Source: Lepus europaeus (Eukaryota > Chordata > Mammalia > Lagomorpha > Leporidae). From it: a stretch of DNA of 64,000 bases. The stretch lies in the NCBI RefSeq assembly GCF_033115175.1, contig NC_084831.1:10760540-10824539 (forward strand), given 5' to 3'. This document shows, one piece after another, positions 58,869-64,000 of this stretch; positions within the stretch are counted from its first letter, which is position 1, and every line of letters begins with the position of its first letter. Position numbers and translations under genes: made by a program. Below the pieces are notes generated by a model. It did not search any database. It had not been told where the DNA came from and saw only the letters and a program-made list of their open reading frames with translations.

Positions 58869-59205
58869 GGGCCAGCACTGTGGCACAGCAGGTAAAGCTG
58901 CAGCCTGCAGTGCCAGCATCCTATATGGGTGCCTGTTTGGGTCTCAGCTGCTCCACTTCCCATCCAGCTCTCTGCTATGACCTGAGAAAGCAGTAGAAGA
59001 TGGTCCAAGTCCTTGGGCCCCTGCACCCACATGGGAGACCCAGAAGAAGCTCCTGGCTCCTTTGGATCGGCGCAGCTCTGGCCGTTGAGGCCAACTGGGG
59101 AGTGAACCAGCGGATGGAAGACGTCGCTCTTGCTCTCTGCCTCTCCTTCTCTCTCTGTGTAACCTGAATTTCAAATAAATAAATAAATCTTTTTTTAAAA
59201 AAATG
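58869..59205 (+). mobile_element. C-SINE (plus)
   Basis: GGGCCAGCACTGTGGCACAG to AAATAAATAAATAAATC. Confidence 0.92.
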
Positions 59206-59219
59206 CCATGGAAGAATAC

Positions 59220-59640
59220 GGCGGGCATTGTGGTGCAGAGAGTTAGGCCAACTCTGGGGACTCCCACGTCTCACCAGATTGCCGGGGATTGAGTCTCACC
59301 TCCTCTTCTGAGCCAGCTTCCTGCTATCGTGCCTGCGAGGAAGTGCTTGGGCTCTTGCCACACATGTTGGAGACCCGGGTGGAGCTGTGGCTTTCGGGTT
59401 TGTCCTGGCCCAGCCCAGTTGTTGTGGGAATTTGGGGAGTGAATCAGAGGATGGAAGCTCTCTTCCTGTCTTTGTCTCTTTGTCTTTCCTTCTCTCTCTG
59501 TCACTCTGCCTTTCAAATACATCAACTAGCTTTAAACTATTTGAACTAGCAGATGGGAGCTCTCTCTGTCAATCTCTCTCCTTTTTCCTTGTCTTTCTCT
59601 TTGCGTGTGTATCTCTGACTTTCAAACAAATGAAAATTTA
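59220..59640 (+). mobile_element. C-SINE (plus) with extra 3' fragment
   Basis: GCGGGCATTGTGGTGCAGAG to CTGCCTTTCAAATACATC, then at 59545-59640 a second 3' end (CTAGCAGATGGGAGCTCTCT to CTTTCAAACAAATG). Confidence 0.82.
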
Positions 59641-59659
59641 AAAAATAGTATATTGAAAG

Positions 59660-60100
59660 CTCTCTGTGCTCATTTGTTTACATACTGTCTAGGGCTGGTT
59701 TTGAGCGACAGTGGCAGAGCTGAGTAGCTGCCGCAGAGCCGTGATGACCCAGAGGGGTGAGCTGCCCCTGAGGACCCCCACATCCCGTATCAGAGTGCTT
59801 GGGTTCAGTCCTGGCTACTCTGTGTTCCCCATCCGGCTGTCTGTGAATGCTCCTGGGACACAGCAGAGGATGGCCCAAGAGCCTGAGCTTCTGCCACCCA
59901 AATGGGAGGCCCAGAGGCCGTCCCTGGCTCCTGGATTTGGCCTGACCTATATCTGACTGTGTGAGCATCTGGGGAGTGAACCTGTGGGTGCCTTTCAAAT
60001 AAACAAACAAACATGTTGCTTTGTTAAGAGATGACGCTGGCCCACCAAGACTAAAATATTTACTTTCTGGCCTTTTACGGAAAAAAGGTGACCCATGGGC
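59660..60100 (-). mobile_element. MER58-type relic (hAT-Charlie), split by C-SINE
   Basis: Left part CATTTGTTTACATACTGTCT, AGCGACAGTGGCAGAGCTGA, GTAGCTGCCGCAGAGCC; right part AGACTAAAATATTTACTTTC, TGGCCTTTTACGGAAAAAAG. Order and spacing fit the MER58 3' half. Orientation relative to the reference consensus is uncertain. Confidence 0.7.
59740..60030 (+). mobile_element. C-SINE (plus) nested in MER58
   Basis: GGGTTCAGTCCTGGCTACTC, CATCTGGGGAGTGAACCTGT and CTTTCAAATAAACAAACAAA. Confidence 0.82.
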
Positions 60101-60331
60101 TGGATGACCAACGCCTGCTATGTTGACCCGGAAGGCGAGGCCCAGACACTCACCGGCCTGAGCTCTCACCAAGTGCGACGTGGGGAGGAAAACGCTGGCT
60201 CCCCGTTAGTGCACTTTCCACTCCACTGCCACATAGAAGCAGAGAAGCTAAAGTTTCTCATGTTGTCATGACAACGGCCACTTCGGGCTTCCACAGGCCT
60301 TCTCTCTGCTCTGTCACACTTGCCAACCTAG

Positions 60332-60518
60332 GCTCTGGATGGGCAGTGCCCTCTGCAACCTCAAGGGGGCAGCACTGGTTAGAGGACCCCGAAGTCCAAC
60401 CGCTCCTCCGTGACCCCAAATACAATCAGGGTATTTTAGGTCTTGTCCTTAAAGGAAAAGAAGAATGGGTCAGGAAGGCCCGGGTGGCTTTTGATGGCGA
60501 CGCAGTCATTCACACTAG
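60332..60518 (+). other. Exon-like segment, possible lncRNA exon
   Basis: A pyrimidine-rich tract ending CCAACCTAG precedes and CTAG|GTAAGT follows a 187-base unique segment. No conserved protein is encoded. Confidence 0.3.
60343..60375. promoter_or_regulatory. Pair of opposed CTCF-like motifs
   Basis: CAGTGCCCTCT (minus-strand AGAGGGCACTG) at about 60344-60354 and CCTCAAGGGGGCAGCACT at about 60358-60375. The second is a close core match. Confidence 0.45.
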
Positions 60519-61541
60519 GTAAGTATGGGAGGATTTCAGGTTTTTATTTTTTTAACAAATTGCCAAAGGTGAATTCAGGCACCGCAAAGTTCCCCGTTTA
60601 GCCAGACTGAGAGGTACACAGGCCCTTTAGTGGCAAAGGGCTGGCGCTTCAGAGCAGCACCCCCATGGGTGCCTTTGGGTGTTGTCTGAGTATGGGGTCT
60701 AGGGGGGCAGGACGTGGAGAGAGGGGAACTTCGCTGTCACCGAACACGAACGGCAGCTTCAAGTAGGCGAGCAGGGCTGGGCTTCTGACCCAGACCTGGC
60801 CTTGTTCTGCTCAGACGGAAGATGTCCAATCATAAAGCGTGGCTCGTAGGGCTTGCAGCCTGGCATCAAAGGGGAATGCAGGACACATAATTACTGTTGG
60901 CAAAGGGTCGGCGACCCTTGAGATGGCAAACCTCCCCGTGGAAGGTGCAAGGTAGACTGGTGTTGCTGGGAGGGCAGGAGGACTTGGTGGGTGTCCTCCA
61001 CTGTGTTGTTGTGGGTCATGTGGCACAACCCTTCAGTGCGACCCAGAGCCGGGCTGCAGGAAACTCCCACAGGCACGCTCTCCCAGGAGCTGCTGGACAG
61101 AATGCGTAAATCCCCAGAGGCAGAATGGCTGGCTTCGTGATGCGCAATCACGCCTAGAAGAATCTGGTGGGGCTGATTAGAAAAACATACGGTTACTTCC
61201 TGCTCTACAAGGAAGGGGACGGAATCGCGTTACTCAGCCTGAACTTGGCCTCTGAGATGTTCTGAGAACTGAGCATTTTTCCCTCACTAATTCTGAAAGG
61301 CCCGGTGCTGGGTAACAGCAGGAACTAGGCTGGTGGCCTCATTAAGCGTTCCCACAATGCAGTGCTTAAAAACACACGTGGGAATCCCAATGAGTGCCTC
61401 ATGTCTAATTCCTAAATGTAATCCTAAACTATTCCACTGACTTCCTGGATGAACTTGGCTAATTTTGCAATACCTTCACCTGCAGCGAGAATGATGGAAA
61501 GTGTGCAAAGGATGGCATGAGCGATTCACTTCTCCTTGCAG
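60519..61541. other. Intergenic unique sequence
   Basis: No repeat or gene recognised; unusually SINE-free for this part of the window. Confidence 0.4.
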
Positions 61542-61586
61542 ATTCTCCGAGAGGACCTGAGCAGGACGAAGGCTCTCCGAGGAGAG
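61542..61586 (+). other. Exon-like microsegment
   Basis: CTTCTCCTTGCAG acceptor and GAG|GTAACT donor bound 45 bases. It could pair with the 60.3 kb segment; equally it could be chance. Confidence 0.2.
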
Positions 61587-61827
61587 GTAACTACCTTCAG
61601 ATCTCAGCAAGCAAGTGCAGTATCGCAGGCAGCCTCCGGGACGCTCACGAAAATGGAGATGCACTCAGTGAGACTGTTTTGACCAGCCAGAACCTGGTCC
61701 AGATCAGACCTCTATTTGGGAAGACCACAGAGATTTATCACAGAAATAAACAGTGCAGTGGACTTGGGGCGTGGCTATCTGGGAAGGACGTAAAGAATCC
61801 TCAGCAGAAACATCCACGTGCTTAAGA

Positions 61828-62152
61828 CTTCATCCTGGGGCTGGCGTTGTGGTGCCTCCTGCAACGCCTGCGTCTCCTATGCGCACCAGTGTGAGTCCTG
61901 GTTGCTCACTTCCGATCCAACTCCCTGCTAATGTACCAAGCAAAGCCCAGAAGAGGCCCCAGGTGCGCCTCCTGCATGGGAATTCTGGTTGGAGTTTCTG
62001 GCTCCTGGCTTTGGTCTGGCCCAGCCCTGGCTGTTGCAGTCATTTAGAAAGTGAACCAGCAGATGGAAGATTGCTCTCTCTGTGTCTTTTCCTCTCTCTC
62101 TCTCTCTCTGTAACTCTTTCTAATAAATAAATAAATCTTTAACAAAAAAAAA
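61828..62152 (+). mobile_element. C-SINE (plus)
   Basis: CTGGGGCTGGCGTTGTGGTG to AATAAATAAATAAATC and A tail. Confidence 0.88.
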
Positions 62153-62210
62153 TGGCAGGTGCTCATTGAGTAGATGAAGGTGGTATGCGTGTGACTTAAG
62201 AAAATCTTTC

Positions 62211-62965
62211 AGGGCTGGTTGCTATGGTGCAGTGGGTTAAAGCCCTGGCCTGCAACCTACTTCCAATCTAGCTCCCTGCTAATGCACCTGGGAAAGCAGT
62301 AGAGGATGGCCCAAAACCCTGGGCCACTGCACCTGCGTGGTTTCTGGTTTCAGATAGGCTCAGCTCCAGCCATTGAGGCCATTTGGGGAGTAAACCAGTG
62401 AATGGAAGATCTCTCTTTATCTACTTCTCTCTGTAACTCTTTCAAATAGATAAAATAAATTTTTTTAAGATTTATTTATTTGAAAGAGTTACACAGAGAG
62501 AGAAGGAGAGAGAGAGAGAGAGAGAGGTCTTCCATCCACTGGCTCACACCCCAATTGGTTGCAACAGCCAGAGCTGTGCTGATCCAAAGCCAGGAGCCAG
62601 GAGCTTCTTCCAGGTCTCCTATGTGGGTGCCGGGGCCCAAGGACTTGGGCCATCCTCTGCTGCTTTCCCAGGTGCATTAGCAGGGAGCTAGATCGGAAGT
62701 GGGGCAGCCGGGATTTGAACTGGCGCTCACATGGGATGCCAGCACTGCAGGTGGTGGCTTTACCAGCTATGCCACAGCTATGGCCCCAGATAAAATAAAC
62801 CTTAAGCTCCTGGCTCCTGGCTTTGGATCAGTGCAGCTCCAGCCATTGCAGCTATTTGGGGAGTGAACCAGTGTATGGAAGACCTCTCTCTCTCTCTCTC
62901 TCTCTCTCTCCCTAAGCCTCTCTGTAACTCTGCCTTTCAAATAAATAAATAAATCTTTAAAAAAA
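62211..62965 (+). mobile_element. C-SINE (plus) with minus C-SINE in its tail, then a second plus fragment
   Basis: 62211-62459 is one plus copy (AGGGCTGGTTGCTATGGTGC to ATAGATAAAATAAA). 62800-62965 resumes with another plus 3' part (CTCCTGGCTCCTGGCTTTGG to AAATAAATAAATAAATC). Confidence 0.82.
62460..62787 (-). mobile_element. C-SINE (minus), nested, 12-base TSD
   Basis: AGATAAAATAAA at 62448-62459 and 62788-62799 bounds a full-length copy ending CCACAGCTATGGCCCC. Confidence 0.93.
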
Positions 62966-62970
62966 AATTC

Positions 62971-63290
62971 CTGGAGCCAGCATTGTGGCATAGGGGGAAA
63001 GTTGCCCCCATGTGATGGCAACATCCCATATGGAGGCTGCTCAACTTCTGATCCATCTCCCTGCTAATGGCTTGGGGAAAGCAATGGAAGATGACACAAG
63101 TGCTTGGGGCCCTGCCACCCATATGGGAGACCCAGAGAAAATTCCTGGCTCCTGGCTTCAGCCTGGCCCAGCCCTGGCCGTTGCGGCCATCTGGGGCATG
63201 AACCAGCGGATGGAAGACCTCTTTATCTTTCTCTGTGTTTCCTACTCTCTCTATAACTTTGACTTTCAAATAAACAAATAAATATTTTTA
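62971..63290 (+). mobile_element. C-SINE (plus)
   Basis: TGGAGCCAGCATTGTGGCAT to AAATAAACAAATAAATATT. Confidence 0.9.
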
Positions 63291-63755
63291 AAAAGAAAAT
63301 CTTTGCTTATAAGTGTATAAAAAGAAATGTATGCAAAAAACTTCATTGTTATCTAGAAAAGTACATACACAACTCTAATACTGTATTTACAAATTAAATT
63401 CTATAAAAAAGGGGGGGGGGAGAAGGAAAGATAAAGAGGTAACATAATACTCACATGCCCAGTGTTGCAAATGTAACTTGGGAATTTGCGACAGTCACGT
63501 TAAACTAACTGACTTAGAAGATTTTCTGGCTTTTGTATACTTTTGTCAATTCTGTAACACTAAGTAATTTATGAGGCCAAACTATTTTGTGAAGGTTTAT
63601 ACTCTATCCAGAGTTTCAAGCCAGCTGGTAGAATCTTTAGGTCTTAGTGTCTCCCTCCTAGGTAAAGACAAGATGCATACAGGGAGTTAAGAAATTCAGT
63701 GCACTTTGCCTTCCTTCTGATACAAGCAGTTCAGATTTGAATAGTGTTCCCCAGG
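63291..63755. other. AT-rich intergenic sequence
   Basis: Unassigned, markedly more AT-rich than the left half of the window; includes a run of 10 G at 63411-63420. Confidence 0.4.
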
Positions 63756-63759
63756 TTAT

Positions 63760-64000
63760 CAAGCAGTTGGCAGTGGCTCAGCAGCTTCAGTGGGCTCCTG
63801 TGACGCCGGCACCCCCTGTGAGCACTTCTCATCCAGCCCCCTGCTGATGTGCCTGGGAAAGCAGCAGAAGGCCCAGGTGTTTGGACCCCTGTCACCTACA
63901 TGGAAGACCTAGATGAAGTTCCCGGTTTCTGGCTTTGGCCAGGGCTAGCAGCCCTACTCTGGGAAGTGAGCCAGAGAATGGACAATCTCTCTCCTTTTTG
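63760..64000 (+). mobile_element. C-SINE (plus), cut by window end
   Basis: GCAGTGGCTCAGCAGCTTCA, GTGCCTGGGAAAGCAGCAGA to GACAATCTCTCTCC; the tail lies beyond the window. Confidence 0.82.

Noticed and set aside
42776-64000. A UQCRH-like retrogene as found downstream of human FBLIM1
   Set aside because: No open frame resembles the acidic UQCRH protein; the human retrocopy is probably lineage specific.

Overview
The window is vertebrate nuclear DNA, almost certainly from a rabbit or close lagomorph relative. Dozens of copies of the lagomorph C-repeat (CSINE, a tRNA-derived SINE with a CT-rich tract and A tail) are scattered through it in both orientations. The genes are split by GT-AG introns and match the human 1p36.21 order SLC25A34 - TMEM82 - FBLIM1, all on the + strand. 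Identifications come from recalled protein similarity and exon-by-exon translation; no database search was run.

Region by region: 1-0.9 kb is upstream flank, probably between PLEKHM2 and SLC25A34. At 1.0-4.8 kb lies SLC25A34 (5 coding exons, 304 aa, an orphan mitochondrial carrier). At 5.3-9.1 kb lies TMEM82 (6 coding exons, 344 aa, a multi-pass membrane protein of unknown function) with a perfect palindromic CRE just upstream of its start codon. From 9.1 to 21.1 kb is an intergenic block with C-SINEs, MIR/L2 relics and a MaLR LTR relic. At 21.1-42.8 kb is FBLIM1 (migfilin): a CpG-rich promoter with a perfect CArG box, two apparent untranslated exons, seven coding exons (358 aa) giving a filamin-binding N-terminus, a proline-rich region with four LPPPP cores and three LIM domains, and a 1 kb 3' UTR. 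From 42.8 kb to the end is a repeat-dense intergenic region, by synteny towards SPEN. It holds no protein-coding gene that I can support, one possible lncRNA-like exon pair at 60.3-61.6 kb, and a layered record of transposition: MER2, MER5A, MER58-like and L1M relics cut by later C-SINEs.

The three genes are neighbours rather than an operon: a mitochondrial inner-membrane carrier, a membrane protein, and a cytoskeletal adaptor linking filamin, VASP and kindlin/integrin complexes. No new multi-gene system is evident. The most interesting items are a C-SINE that appears to carry a serial 3' transduction (51.15-51.65 kb), the CArG box at the FBLIM1 promoter, the LPPPP expansion in the FBLIM1 linker, and several cleanly nested insertions with target-site duplications.
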